Source: Ampelocalamus luodianensis
Lineage: Eukaryota; Streptophyta; Magnoliopsida; Poales; Poaceae
Assembly: GCA_036346255.1 (NCBI GenBank)
Contig: CM070640.1
Span: forward strand, 40,977,238 to 41,041,237
DNA length: 64,000 nucleotides
Reading direction: 5' to 3'
In this document: positions 19,859 to 32,454 of the stretch, piece by piece
How positions within the stretch are numbered: the stretch's first letter is position 1
Layout of the letters: the number at the start of each line of letters is the position of its first letter
Program-made: the position numbers and the translations under genes
Notes under the pieces: generated by a model
Database searches by the model: none
Seen by the model: only the letters and a program-made list of their open reading frames with translations
Told to the model about the DNA's origin: nothing

Positions 19859-20320
19859 AGAAGTGGTATCAAAGCCATCTTGGCTGTAGGTTGCAACCTA
19901 GTAGAATGGCCGCAAGAAAAGTTCAAAACTTATTTTATATAACAAGAAAAAAATAAATTGTTCTATCCTCATCTTAGTCGTCTATCTACTCTTACCCCTA
20001 GTAGCAATTATTTCTTACCTAATTCTATCTTCTCACCATTTTATAGTGTTAAATGGATCCTCTTTCTGTTATAACTTTCTTTAGTTGGTCCCTCGGTTCA
20101 ATCCTAGTGATCAAGACCTCAAGACTTGAAGCTGTCAAGAAGACCTCGTCGTGCAAGATCTACCAAAAAACCGTGAGTATCGAATAGAGCGTAGGTTAAA
20201 GCTATTAAAGTTATTTGGAAAAGCTTTTGAGTTGGTTGGTTTTGCGTGGTTGGTTGTTCGTTCCTTCCCCCTCCCCCCTTAGTTTCTCCTCTCTTTCCTT
20301 GGTCCTTGGCGTTCTGGTAG

Positions 20321-21375
20321 ATGGTGACAATGCGTAATGGCAGTGGTAGCACCAGCAGTCAAAGCAGAGGAATCGGGGGTGATCCAGAGAACCTCGTTCC
20401 ACCGCTACCACCCCCTCCAGCTGAAGGACCCGACTGGAACCAGATGATGGCCAACCAAGCCTAGTTGATCAACTTGCTCGCTCAGTCGATCAACAACACC
20501 CAGACCCTGCAAGCAGCAGCAGCAGTGGTAGCTCAACCTCTAGCCTTTGCTCCACCTCCTCCAAGGGCCGGCATCTCGGAGTTCATGAGGATGCGACCAC
20601 CGACATTCTCCAACAGCGCTGATCCACTGGAGGCTGACGATTGGCTCAGGGCCGTCGGTAGGAAACTAGACATGATCTAGTGCTCTGATCATGAGAGGGT
20701 CCTGTTTGCTTCTCACAAGTTGAACAGACCAGCGTCCAAGTGGTGAGACAACTTTACCCAGTCCCACGCTGATGCTCAGACCATCTCTTGGGATGAATTT
20801 GTGTATGCTTTCCACCGTGCACACATCCCACTGGGCATGATGACCTTGAAGGAGAAGGAATTCCGCGCTTTGCGCCAAGGCAGCCGCTCAGTCAACGACT
20901 ATTTGCACAAGTTCAACCAGTTGGCTCGCATAGAAGACGTGGCAACGAACAAGGCCAAGCAAGAGCGTTTCTTGGAAGGGCTCAACGATGACCTCTCAGT
21001 TCAGCTCATCGCTCAGGACTACTCAGACTTCCAGCAGCTAGTGAGTAAAGCCATCCGCTAGGAGGGCAAGCATCTCGAGATAGAAAGTCGCAAGAGAAGG
21101 TAGGCAGCTCAGAGGTTCAAATCTGGGGGTTTTCTAAGGCCCAGGACCTCCCAGTCTCAGCCACCTTAGAAGGGAGAGTCATAACCTCATCTTCGTCCAG
21201 GGCGCCTGTGCCAACCAGACGTCCTAGCAACCCCAGTCCTCGTGTGACCGCTCCAGGAGTTCAGTACCAGAAGAACTCACCCACGACCTCCACAGTGGGA
21301 GTCACCTACTTTCATTGCAATGAAGTGGGGCACTACACCAATAAGTGCCCGAAGAAGCGACAATCGCGGCCTTAA
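20321..21375 (+). pseudogene. gag of the Tekay-like element (degenerate)
   Basis: Starts at the ATG 20321 (MVTMRNGSG). It contains the capsid-type retrotransposon gag domain: ISEFMRMRPPTFSNSADPLE, DDWLRAVGRKLDMI, then FRALRQGSRSVNDYLHKFNQ and FLEGLNDDLSVQLIA. A CCHC-like knuckle follows (FHCNEVGHYTNKCPKK), in which the first Cys is replaced by Tyr. In-frame stops lie at 20462, 20678, 20744, 21060 and several later positions. Comparison with the related gag at 47339..47761 shows that the first two were CAG (Gln) and the third TGG (Trp). Gag would assemble the particle; this copy cannot. Confidence 0.88.
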
Positions 21376-21479
21376 CGGGCGGTGGCGAAGTCCCAGGCGC
21401 TGGCAACACCTGAGCGGTGAAGCCCTCACCCGATACATCAGAGGATGCGTGAATCATGTCACAGCTGAGGAAGCTCAGG

Positions 21480-21780
21480 CCACACCGGATGTGGTTCTTG
21501 GTACATTCCTTGTCAATTCCGACCAGCATCAGTTCTTTTTTTATTCTAGAGCTTCTCATTCTTTTGTCTCCAATAAGTTTATGGGTAAATATGGGTTATC
21601 TATCTCTCCTTTAGTTAACCCTATGTTAATCCATTCTACAGGCTCAGAAATGAGGACTAGTTCCCTATGCCCAAACCTTAACTTGGAAATCTCGGAGTAC
21701 CCTTCTTAGCAGACCTGATAGTCTTGCACTCCCAAGGTTTGGATGTGATTCTTGAAATGGATTAGCTAGCCAAGAATCAA
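21480..21780 (+). pseudogene. Aspartic protease remnant of the Tekay-like element
   Basis: The ASHSFVSNKFMGKYGLSISP segment is the flap and active-site region of the gypsy retropepsin. The catalytic DSG triad reads YSR here, so the aspartate is lost, and a TAG follows near 21708. The protease would process the Gag-Pol polyprotein. Confidence 0.75.
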
Positions 21781-21895
21781 GGTCGGATACTGTGCCAATA
21801 GATCTATCGCGATCACCAATGAGCAAGGAGTTAAAGTTGAATTTAGACCCGAGACCTTTGCTAGAGAAGGTCCTTCACTGACCAGTCTGAAGGAA

Positions 21896-23330
21896 GTGAA
21901 ACTAGAGGATCTCCCAGTGGTCAATGAGTACCCGGATGTGTTCCCTGAAGAACTACCAAGAATGCCACCTGACAGAGACCTAGAGTTCGTCATCAACCTA
22001 GTCTCGGGAACAACTCCTATCTCCAAGAGACCCTACTGTTTGCCGGTTGACGACTTGGTCGAACTGAAGAAGCAGCTCGAGGAGATGCAAGATAAAGATT
22101 TTGTCAGACCAAGTTCTTCGCCTTGGGGAGCCCTAGTGATCTTTATTGCCAAGAAAGATGGTACCTAGCAGATGTGTATGGATTACTGTTCGCTCAATGA
22201 AGTCACCATCAAGAACAAGTACCCTTTGTCCAGGATCGATGATTTGTTTGACCAGTTAAGGGGAGCTGAAGTGTTCTCGAAGATAGACTTGAGGTCAGGC
22301 TACCACCAGTTGAAGATTCGTCAAGAGGATATCCCTAAGATAGCCTTCTCAACCCGCTATGGACTGTTTGAGTACACAATCATGTCCTTTGGATTGACCA
22401 ATACTCCTGCTTACTTTATGAATTTGATGAATAAAGTATTCATGGAGTATTTGGACAAGTTCGTCATTGTCTTTATTGATAATATTCTAATGTATTCCAA
22501 GAGTAAAGAAGACCATGAAGAGCACATTCGGTTGATCCTGACTAAGCTTAGGGATGATCAACTCTTTGCCAAGTTCAACAAGTGCCTCAAATCAGAAGTT
22601 TTCTGGGAATGGCCAAATACTACCGTTGGATCATAGAAGGTTTCTCCAAGATAGCAAGACCTCTCACTCAGCTGTTGAAGAAGGAAAAGAAATTTACTTG
22701 GAACTCAGAGTGTGAGCAGAGTTTTCTAGAATTGAAGAAGCGCTTGACCACCGCCCCGGTGTTGGTTTTGCCAAACGTCCGCAAGGACTTTGAAGTCTTT
22801 TGTGACACCACTCGTCAGGGCCTCAGATGTGTGCTGATGCAAGAAGGAAGGGTTGTAGCTTATGTGTCATGCTAGTTGAAGCCTCAAGAAGGGAACTACC
22901 CGACGCACGATTTTGAGCTAGCCGCAATTGTGCATACCTTGAAAATTTGGCGGCATTACCTTATCGGTAATCGCTGTGAGATTTTCACAGATCACAAAAG
23001 CTTGAAGTACATCTTCACTCATTCAGAACTCAACCTCAGACAAAGAAGATGGTTAGAGCTCATAAAAGATTATGACCTTGTAATCCATTACCATCCCGGC
23101 AAAGCAAATGTGTTGGCAAATGCCCTAAATCGAAAAGGGTATTGTAACACCATGTTGGTGGAAGCAAGTCAGCCAAGTTTGTATGAAGAGCTGAGACGTC
23201 TGAACTTGGAGATTGTCAGCCAAGGTTGTGTAAACACGTTGGAAGTTGAGCCAACCGTGCAGAGTCAGATCAAGAGCATTAGAAAGAAGATGAACATATC
23301 CAAGAGATAAAAAGAACATGAGAAGAGGTA
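21896..23330 (+). pseudogene. Reverse transcriptase and RNase H of the Tekay-like element
   Basis: The RT palm is clear: MCMDYCSLNEVTIKNKYPLS, FSKIDLRSGYHQLKI, FGLTNTPAYFMNLMN. The catalytic YxDD box reads FIDN, so the second aspartate is replaced by Asn. RNase H follows (FEVFCDTTRQGL, THDFELAAIVHTLKIWRHYL, FTDHKSLKYI, NALNRK). A frameshift near 22610 and stops at 22168 and 22873 separate the segments. The domains would copy element RNA into DNA; this copy is doubly inactive. Confidence 0.92.
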
Positions 23331-24723
23331 AAGCCTTAGGTTTTGCTGAAGACGAGCAAGGTACCGTTTGGTTTGGTAACCGCATTTGTGTGCCTGACCA
23401 CCAAGAGACAGAGTAGCTGATCCTGAAGGAAGCTCATGAATCACCTTACTCTATCCACCCAAGAAGTACCAAGATGTACCAGGACCTAAAGGACAAGTAT
23501 TGGTGGGTCAGCATGAAGTGAGAAATCGCCGAGTTCATTGCACGTTGTGACGTGTGCCAAAGAGTCAAGGCGGAACATCAAAGACAGTTGGTCTATTGCA
23601 GCCGTTGCTAATTCCCGAGTGGAAGTGGGAGCAAGTCAGCATGGACTTCATCACGGGATTACCTAGGACCCAATCGGATTGTGACTCTATCTGGGTCATG
23701 TTCGATCGTTTGACCAAGGTGGCACACTTCATTCCCGTCAAGACCACCAACCAAAGCAGTAAGTTGGCAGAGCTGTACATAGCTAGGATTGTTTGTCTAC
23801 ATGGAGTGCCCAAAAGGATAGTGTCGGACAGAGGTTCGCAGTTCACATCCAGATTTTAGAAGAGCTTGCACGAAGCCTTGGGGACCAGACTCAACTTCAG
23901 TACAGCGTATCATCCCCAGACGGATGGTTAGACAGAGCGTGTGAACCAAGTTTTGGAAGACATGCTTAGAGCTTGTGCGTTGGACTATGGGAAGAGTTGG
24001 GACCAGAATCTTCCATATGCAGAGTTCTCTTACAACAACAGTTATCAAGCTAGCCTACAAATGTCTCCCTTTGAAGCGTTGTATGGTAGACAGTGTAGAA
24101 CCCCTCTCCTTTGGGATCAAGTCGGGGAGCATCAGTTCTTTGGACCTGACTTGATCCAAGATGCTGAAAGAAAAGTAAGGCTGATAAGAGAACGTTTGAG
24201 GGTGGCTCAATCCCGACAAAAGAGATATGCTGACAATCGTCGTAGAGAACTGTCCTTTGAGACATGAGATTTTGTCTATCTCAGAGTTACTCCACTCAGA
24301 GGAGTAAGAAGATTCCAGACCAAGGGAAAGCTCACACCAAGATTTGTAGGACCCTACAAGATTGTGGGAAGAAGAGGCGAAGTCGTTTATCAGTTGGAGC
24401 TATCGGCTTCCTTGTCGGCAGTGCACGACGTCTTCCACGTCTCGTAGCTCAAGAAGTGTCTTCGGGTTCCAACAGAGCAAACTTCACTAGAGAGCATCAA
24501 CCTTCAAGAAGACCTCACTTATGTGGAGCAATCAATCAAGATTCTTGATGTCACAGAGCGTGTTACCAGAAGCAAGGTCATCTATTCGTGCAAAGTCCAG
24601 TGGAGTAATCACTCAAAAGAAGAAGCCACCCGGGAGCGAGAAGAATATCTAAAGGCCGAGTATCCCCACCTTTTTCTAGCCAAGTCTGAATCTCGGGGTC
24701 GAGATTCCCTTAAGGGGCTAGGT
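23331..24723 (+). pseudogene. Integrase and chromodomain of the Tekay-like element
   Basis: An HHCC zinc finger remnant is followed by the catalytic core: MDFITGLPRTQSDCDSIWVM, then IVSDRGSQFTSRF with stops, then TERVNQVLEDM. The Asp-Asp-Glu residues can all be located. The C-terminal part holds the GPYKIVGRRGEVVYQLEL module. It ends in a chromodomain-like region (ILDVTERVTRSKVIYSCKVQ, WSNHSKEEATREREEYL), the mark of chromoviruses, which is thought to steer integration to particular chromatin. At least four in-frame stops are present. Confidence 0.9.
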
Positions 24724-24724
24724 T

Positions 24725-26505
24725 TGTAACACCCTGGTTTTCTTAGCCTTTTGGAAGTTTTCAAAAATAAAAATAACCATTTGGTTTATTGATTTGTTAA
24801 AGCTTAACTTGAGATTTTTGGAATCGAAAGTGATTTAAATGACTAAATCAAACTTCAACTAATCCAAACGTTGGTTTTGAGTTTGCTAGAGTTCTCTGGT
24901 TTTTTAGTTTCCCCTTCTTCTGTTCACTCTGTTTTCCCCTCTGCCCAGCTCTCCACCCTCTTGGTCATGACCACCCTCTCGGTCGCAATTGCCCTTTTTG
25001 CAAAGACCACCCTCTCGGTCGCAACCGCTCTTATTGCAAAGACTACCCTTTCGGTCGCCACCGCCCTTTTTTGCAAAGACCATCCTTTCGATCACAACCG
25101 TCATTTTTCAAAGACCACCCTCTTAGTCGTGACCACCCTTTTGGTCACGACCTCCCCTTTTGCAAAGACCACCCTCCTCCTTAGGACTACCCTTTCGATT
25201 GGACCCCCCCTCTCGGTCACAACTTCCCGTTGACCTTGACCTACCACTCTGTTTCAACTAGCCCTGCTCACTTTCTCCTTCTTGCACATTTGCTGCAGAA
25301 GTTTTCACAAAACCATGGAGTTTTCTGAAATGTTTTAACTGTGGTAAACTGAAGTGAAAACTGGTTTGGACTTGGGCGAAATGGATGTTTGGATGGGTGC
25401 ATGTTCATACATGGGATCGATCCATTTCTATGGTCGAGGCCCAGGGTTCGTTTGGTTGTCGCCTAGGTCAATTAAGGACCGGTTTTTGAGTGTATTTTGC
25501 TATGCCTTCTCGTACTACCACATGTCCTGAATGGGCATGACCTGGCTAACTAATCTGCAACGTCTCACTGTTGTCGTGCCATCCGGCTGCGTGGGTGTCT
25601 TTTCCGACCTACTTTTATGTATTCCCACATGATGCAAGAGGGGCTTGAATCCGGCGGGTGGTTAGCCCAATGGAAGCGAAACCTTAGCGAGACGGGACTA
25701 CGGTGGGATGACGCATTGTAAAGGCCTTGTGATAATCTCTTAGTTGCACACCTTCAGAAGTGTGTGAGCGGACAGTATAATTGATTATCTCTTGTGGGTA
25801 AAGTTGTACAACCTCTGCAGAGTGTAAAACTATTTGAATAGCCATGTCCATGGTCAAGGACATGCTGGCAAAGCTGCTCCAAGTTAGATTTTAGTTTTGT
25901 TTTCAAAAGGCTTTATTACCTAGTTTTGGATCTCTATCCAAATGGGTTTTGGACGAACAGCCTTGTGATAGGAGGATATCCTTCACTACCCTTGTGAATG
26001 TTATCTAACTATAAAACTTATGTTTAGAAAAATGAATTCTACTTATGGTTTAGACTACTTCGGAACTTAGTACAAATAATTGAAAAAAAACTTGGCTTTA
26101 TGTAAATCAACTCTATAAGTCTGACTTTTGTTATACCCTTGCATGCATCAATCTGTTACTTAACGGGTGTGACTTGCGAGCACGGTTGTTGTGCTCACTC
26201 TTGCTTGTTGACAAGCAGGTGAAGAGGCCTTCGTGGAGGACCACGATGTCTTGGATGACTAGGATGCACCCCCCAGCTGATCGCCTGTGGTGAATCGGGT
26301 GGCCCACGACTAGTGCTTTTGTTTTCGCTGTTCTTGCTCTTGGCCTTATGCCCTTTTGTAATCAACTCAAAATTTTTGTTAATATAGTGACATTGCATGG
26401 ATATGTTATCATCTCTTGTTTGATTGTATAAACTAGCCACTGATCATGGGACTAGTGAGGTTTACACAACGAGGTCCCGAGGTCCTCTGCCCCGGGGTTG
26501 CGATA
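24725..26505 (+). repeat. 3' LTR of the Tekay-like element
   Basis: It begins TGTAACACCC and ends GTTGCGATA, with the terminal CA changed to TA. It is shorter than the 5' LTR because of two internal deletions. The ATAGC duplication follows at 26506..26510. Confidence 0.92.
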
Positions 26506-26510
26506 ATAGC

Positions 26511-27387
26511 TAGGCCATTAACTGGTGACGGTACAAAATTTGGTACATCTACCACCATTTTACAAGAAGACCCTGAAAAATACCAAAATTATAAGATAGA
26601 TCTCTGGATTCTTTTAGACGAAGGAGCCTCGATGGAGAAGAAGATGATGAACTTGAGGCTTCCTTGACACCTGATGCGACTGGTGTGTGGCATCGACGAC
26701 TGAGCGCCCGCCGGGCAGCCACCAACAAACCGGAGAGCGTCAACTCCAAACCTAGATCCGATGATGTGTGGCATCGAGACACATCTGACCCGCCTAGCAG
26801 CCACCATCGGATCTAAGGGCCTCCTATTTGAAGGCTAGAGGATAGGCACAGCCGGGGTTGAACTTCATCAGCAAAAGTGATTACCGTATTTGAATCTGAT
26901 CGAACCGAATAAAGGCCTCCCCATTTTGGTATGGGAGAGATGGTGATGAGTTGAAACAGTGGAGAATCATTAGATCCAGAGCAACTGAGTGGGGACACGC
27001 GCACCTGAACTTGAAGGTCTTCAGACCCGCCTTACAGCCGACAATTGTGGATGAAAACAACGTTGGAGAAGAAGACCAAGTAGATGAGCTCCACCATCGG
27101 TAGACACCATAATGGGTAGCCTCCACTTAGGGTAGGGGAAGGAGTAGATCCCGCAGTGCCGAGGAAGAATACCTCCTATGTGTGGAGGATGACAGTGACC
27201 GAGCTCGGATTTCCCCAAGGAAGAGAAGAAAATACAAATCTAGGGCTACTACTGTACTTGGGATGGGTCCCTTGCCCTAAATCTCACTGGTGACAAGCTA
27301 GAGAGGAAGGGAAGAGACAAGATCTAAGGGGAAAAGAATAACTCGAGGGGAAGGGGAAGGGAGGGGCGAAGAACGAGATAAGTTGAA
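26511..27387. other. Spacer between the Tekay-like and the large TIR element
   Basis: About 880 bp without a recognisable gene. A short open stretch continues from the spacer before the Tekay insertion. Two near-copies of a GATGTGTGGCATCGA word (about 26690 and 26763) hint at an old internal duplication. Confidence 0.4.
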
Positions 27388-27562
27388 GGGCCTATTTGGA
27401 ATGGCTTCGGCTTCGGTTTTTCGCATCGGCTTTTTCTGAAGCCGAAAGTTGCTATAACGTGAGAAAGCCGGAAGCTGCCGAGGGGTGGCTTCCCGTGGCT
27501 TCTCACAGCCCCATTCTGAAATTACCCCTGGAGTTCGTGTTATTTACTTGCCACGTACCAGC

Positions 27563-27570
27563 TATAAAAA
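27563..27570 (+). promoter_or_regulatory. Possible TATA box of the captured gene
   Basis: CTATAAAAAC on the plus strand, followed by a pyrimidine-rich stretch (CTCTCCCC) and CG-rich exon-like DNA. It is about 270 bp upstream of the presumed first exon of the coiled-coil fragment. Confidence 0.35.
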
Positions 27571-28599
27571 CTGGACACTCAGCTCTCCCCAATTCGATCT
27601 CGATTCCCCCAACCCTAGCTGCGTCCCTGAGCGAGCCAGCCTCTGCCCCTGCTCGGTCGCCACTGCCGCCGCCCCCAGCCCACACGCGCCTCCCCCGGAT
27701 GCCCACCTTCTACTGGATCTAGGCGCCGCCTCACTCCTCCGACCGGATCTGGGTGCCGCCTCCCTCCTCCAACTGAGCCCGCGCGTAGAAGGCCAACCGT
27801 AGAAGTAGCTCCTCTCCAACATCTGCGACTTCGTTGCCGAGAAGTCACACGGTGGTAAGCGCCCTCACCGTGCCACCACCCAAAAAACCATATGTTTTAG
27901 CATCCTCGGCTCATGCGTTGCATCTCTCACTTGTCATTTGCAGAGCGGAGGGTGTCGCACCTGAAGTGGCGGCTCCTCGACCTAAGCGTTGGCGCCGACG
28001 CGGCCGTGGCCGAGCTCGAGGCCACGAAGTGGGCTCAGGAGGCGGCAGAGCAGGAGCTGCACGGGAGCTTGGTGCAGGCCGCCATCACCGCCGTGTACAT
28101 CTAGGCATTCGAGGTCCCTCCTAGTCTCTCTCCCTGAATTGGTGAATTATCTCTCCGATTATGGCAAGTTCACCTTATTTCATTTGGCTTACTTTTGGGA
28201 GTGTTTAGGCGATGATCTCGCATCTCCAGGAGGAAATCTCTAAGGTGGGCTCTAATCTGGAGGCGCTTAAGGTAAGGAATTCTGGGAAGTGCTGCAAATT
28301 AATGCTCTAGTTTGTGGATTTAATATGACACGCTCGTATGTTTATGTTGGCGTGTATGATTGGAACTGGAAATGCCAGGATGCACTTTTGGTGCTTGATG
28401 TAATGGCTCTAAAAGAGCAAGGGAGACAGTGAGAGGTGAGTAGGATGAACTTTGTCTAGTACCCTTTTACTGGGCTTTTGAATGCATTTCTGTAGGATAA
28501 TTATGTTGGTAGCCAATAAATCACCCATGCGCCTGCCTTGGTTGTTGTTGTAAGAATTGTATGTGTGCATTCCTCTTTACAATATTTCTTGGTACCCAT

Positions 28600-29284
28600 T
28601 GTCGACGATCAAGACGTCGATCTTACAAAAAGATAAGGAGAAAGTGATGTGAGAAATCTAAGAAAATAATGGGACTGCTCTTTTATTAATATGAACCGGG
28701 TTTTACAGAATATGATCTGAGAACACTTCTTGTTCCCTTACAACCTCAGACCTATCACACGAATCTACGGCTTGTGCTTTAGTCTGATGGCTCTGTCTTG
28801 TATTGCTTTCTTTCCACCCTCTTGATCCGTCCAGGTTCCATCTTTAAATAGCCCTCGAAGAGGTGACAGTTACTTCCGGAGAAGACATCTCATGCGAAGC
28901 GTTGCGTCTGGTCGGAGTCAAGTGACGGTTGATAATGAACCAACCGTTCGGCGGTTATATGTCTATGAGACATACAACCGCATGGAGGTTGTTCGTCAGT
29001 TCTTCTGGATAAGAAACGTCGTATGGTATGGAATATGCACGTGTTCCATTCATCACACGGTAGAGAATATACCTTGAATATGTCCCAAGTATCAGTTCAT
29101 ACCTTTTATGAGCAGTTCTCCTGGTCGTGAGCTTGGCTTAGCCCTTTGTTCGACCAGGGTACCCATCATGTAACCTCTGGAATCTCTACGACCAGTCAGG
29201 TCGTGCACCTTAGGGATTACGACCATGAAGACGTATGGTCTGTTATGTATTAAAGATGATATATAGAGGTTTTATTCCTCATCA
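28600..29284 (-). repeat. 3' LTR of the Tat-like element
   Basis: Left-hand copy; because the element runs on the minus strand this is its 3' LTR. It differs from 38858..39541 at only scattered positions, which points to a fairly recent insertion. Confidence 0.93.
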
Positions 29285-30059
29285 GCTAGCCCCCGAACTT
29301 TAAATGAATAGGTCGTGTAAACACTTTTCTTCCGATGAAGTCGTATCGGGATGACGCTCATTTAAATGCAAGGGCATTTGAAGCGGTTTGTATTCACTTT
29401 AAAGTTGAGAACTTGCTTTGGGAATTGAAGAGTTTTCGTGCCCGTTGGACTTCTACTCTTATCTTCTTCTTTAATTCTATCACAATCTAAAGGTTATAAA
29501 TAACCCTCAGAGGATAGATCTCTGAAAAAAAATCCCAACCTTCTTAGTTTCGCTCCTGTGATAGAAAATTCTCTTCTCATGGATGAATTTTGGAAATCCA
29601 GAGTTCATAACTACTTTATGTCTTTTGATAAGACAAAACTCATGGGACAAATTGACTTTTAGATCACCATTTCGGGGTCCAGACCCATGGAATAGTGATC
29701 CTAAGGTGATCTAGAAGTCAATTTGGTCTATGAGTTTTGTTTTCAAGGTGAATATGGCCTTCGAAGATTGAGTAAATACTTCATTATGTATAGTCTTCAA
29801 TCAAGATCGAAGTTCATGTCAAGAGAAAGGTGCGAAACCAGTAGCTTATTTGGTTATACATCTCGGTCTCATACATAAATCAATCTTCGATCAATCTGAA
29901 GCTATTCTTCGAAGAACTAGTCAAAGGATTTTCTGTTTAGAAGGTTTATAGAAGAAATGTAACTAGGGGTTTTTGTAATATTTGGATATTTAATGAAATA
30001 AAGCGTCATTCTGTTCATATCTTTGTAATGAGGTTTAGTCGAATCTTGGATATATTTTT

Positions 30060-31521
30060 TTTCTAGTGGGCATGCATCCAGATAGAAAAAGAATCCAAAT
30101 AAACAACACTCTCACTATCCGAATGAGTAGCTTAAAGATTATGAGAAGAATGGTAAAAGGGAAAAAGCATCCTCTTAACTGTAGAAAGTTAATTTTGAAC
30201 AGATCTTACAGTGTTCGGTTGTGTCGACGAGCATCCCTCAGGAAAAGGTTCCTGAGGAAGAGGTGGTCGTGGAGGTTCCTGATCAGGATGCTTCTAAAGC
30301 AAAAATTGCTGAGGATGAAGTAAAAGTAGCCCCCGAGCAGGTTTCAGCATCTGCTCAGGATCCTCTAGTAATCTTTACCCCTTCTCCGGAGGTAGTCATC
30401 TCCAAAGATCCTCAACAGGTTCCACCTCCTACTGGAAATGCTTCTCAGGTTAACAAATTCCCTTTTTCTCCCGATTTATCGAGGATAATGAACTTGATGA
30501 AGCACGGGAAAGATATCGGACCATCAAGTGAGATTGGTCGGATACAATTTTTTTCCGAATATAATGACATGGCAATTCGGGTAAGTGTTCTACGACCATC
30601 CTTACAACTCTTTCTTTTAAAGTTTTTCTGAAAACTTATCAAAGAAATGGATTTTATTTTTGTAGCACATGGTCGAGAAATATGCTGTGGTCGGAGGACT
30701 GACCCAGCGAATAAAAACTTTGGAGCAAAAACACTCCGATCTGAGAAGTAAAAAATATTTCTCTTTTTGACCCCCTAAGTTTTATTATCTTGTTTCTCCT
30801 TATAGTTTAATCTTCTCTTTCTATCATATTTGATAGATTTAGAGAAAATTAAAGAAGAGATTGTGGCCAAAGAAGCCATAATAATAAAACTGAAAGAAGA
30901 AAATTAGGGTAAAGACCGGTCGATCGAGCATGCGATGACCAGGCAAAAGAAGGTTTTCGACTCTTGTGAGAAGAAAATTAAAGGTAACTGGTCGTAGACT
31001 TAACCAGTGCTCGATGACTCCAATTTTAAAGAGCATGTTAACTTCTTTTTATCCACTTGTGCAGAAAAAACCCAAGCACTTGAACGAGCGGAGAAGACCC
31101 TCGAGTTTGGCGTGGCCAAAAGCGACCCTTGTATTTGGCCTTGATGAGAAAATCTTGGCTCTTAACAAAATGATCTTTGATATGGGATCAGGATCAAGCT
31201 TTCCTTCCTTAGGAGATCCAACGGAAAAGATGAACTATTTTGGCCAACTTCTGGAAGATCTCAAAGGCCTGCTCAAAACTGAGGGAAAACCATACCCAGA
31301 CGATGAAGGAAGCTATTGTCAATGGAGTTAGTGTAGTTTTAGCAAAACTAAAGGCTTCCGACCCCTCTGTTAGTCTTAAAGCTGTGGAAGAGGACTTCGA
31401 CTGCTCTGAAAGTGAAGCAACAAAACTTCTCGAGGAAGTAAGACCTCTCGGAGAGAAAGTTGCTGAAGAAATGGAAGTCGGATCTCCTCACGTGCGACGA
31501 TCACAGTGGTCGAACATGTAA
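30060..31521 (+). CDS. Antisense ORF of the Tat-like element, apparently spliced
   Basis: It lies between integrase and the 3' LTR, on the strand opposite to gag-pol. Open blocks are joined by good splice signals. The first block ends near 30580 at CGG|GTAAGT. The second starts after TTTTTGTAG near 30665 (HMVEKYAVVGGLTQRIKTLE). A third starts after TTTGATAG near 30838 (EKIKEEIVAKEAIIIKLKEE), and a fourth begins after TGTGCAG near 31065. The product would have a proline- and acid-rich N-terminus (QVPPPTGNASQVNKFPF) and long coiled coils, as in antisense proteins of Tat elements. At least one TAG (about 30906) and frame breaks near 31140 and 31330 suggest decay. The function of these proteins is unknown. 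Confidence 0.6.
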
Positions 31522-32454
31522 ATGGATGTAAAATTAGACTATGTAAAATGAAACTTACCTTTTATCAATGAAAATCCTGCTTTGTCTTATCAATGTTGTT
31601 AAATACTCATATATCTCCTAGCCCCCGACTGCTTATATTAGTAGATGAACCTTACTAAAAGAAAGCAGTAGACCAAGAAATTGAGTAATAACAATGACCA
31701 TGGTAGGAGTGCTGATAATGTTTATGACAACGATCCAGTGAATACTAGGAAATCATGTGGTCAGAACCAGCTGATGATTTCGACCAGTCTAGATCCTGTC
31801 CATTATCGAATTACTATGAAATACCACTTGTAGTCGGAAGATATAACAAAGACCGGATTTGCTGATAAGAAGATATGCATTAAGAATGTATGCAAAAAAG
31901 GAAATGAATAGATAAGTACCTTTGTTTAGAAAATATTCGGATCTGGTCGTATCGAATCTCAAGAATTGAAGTATTGTAAAATATTTCGCGAAACGTGTTC
32001 ATGCGCAAATCCGACTGGCAGCGAGGATCGTATGAAAAGGACCGTCACTAGGAAGCTCCTTCCAGTAGGCAGGACCACATGCAGAGAGGAGAGACTTCGA
32101 CCAGGAGGCTTTCCGTGTCCCGACGAGTAGCCAAACTTGAGTAGAACAGAATGTTGAAATAAAATAACAGTCTTCAAATTCAAGAAAGAACGAAAACCAT
32201 ATAAATTGTCTGAGTTGTTACTCCTTATACTCGTATGTTTCTTTAAGAAAAGAGTATTTGATTGTGCGTGTGTATCATTGAAGCAATGATCACGACTAAA
32301 ACCGGTGTGGTCTGTGACACTGAAGTCATCAACCATGAGTATTTGAGATCCCTTTGAAAGGAATATCAGAGAGAATGAGTGTCTTCTCCGACCAACCAGC
32401 AACAATAGAGGCATATGACTAGATGCGACGAATAATAAGTATAAACAACCATAC

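Larger units (their letters stand above)
17091..26505 (+). mobile_element. Ty3/gypsy LTR retrotransposon, Tekay/Del-like chromovirus
   Basis: A 9.4-kb element with LTRs 17091..19858 and 24725..26505 and target duplication ATAGC (17086..17090 and 26506..26510). The primer-binding site TGGTATCAAAGCC is at about 19864 and a purine tract AAGGGGCTAGG lies just before the 3' LTR. The gene order gag-protease-RT-RNaseH-integrase-chromodomain and the LTR start TGTAACACC place it with Tekay/Del chromoviruses. All reading frames are broken by stops, so the copy is dead. The 3' LTR lacks about 750 bp that the 5' LTR has (roughly 17745..18495) and a further ~160 bp near 19630..19790, so the two LTRs differ by deletions as well as point changes. 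Confidence 0.95.
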
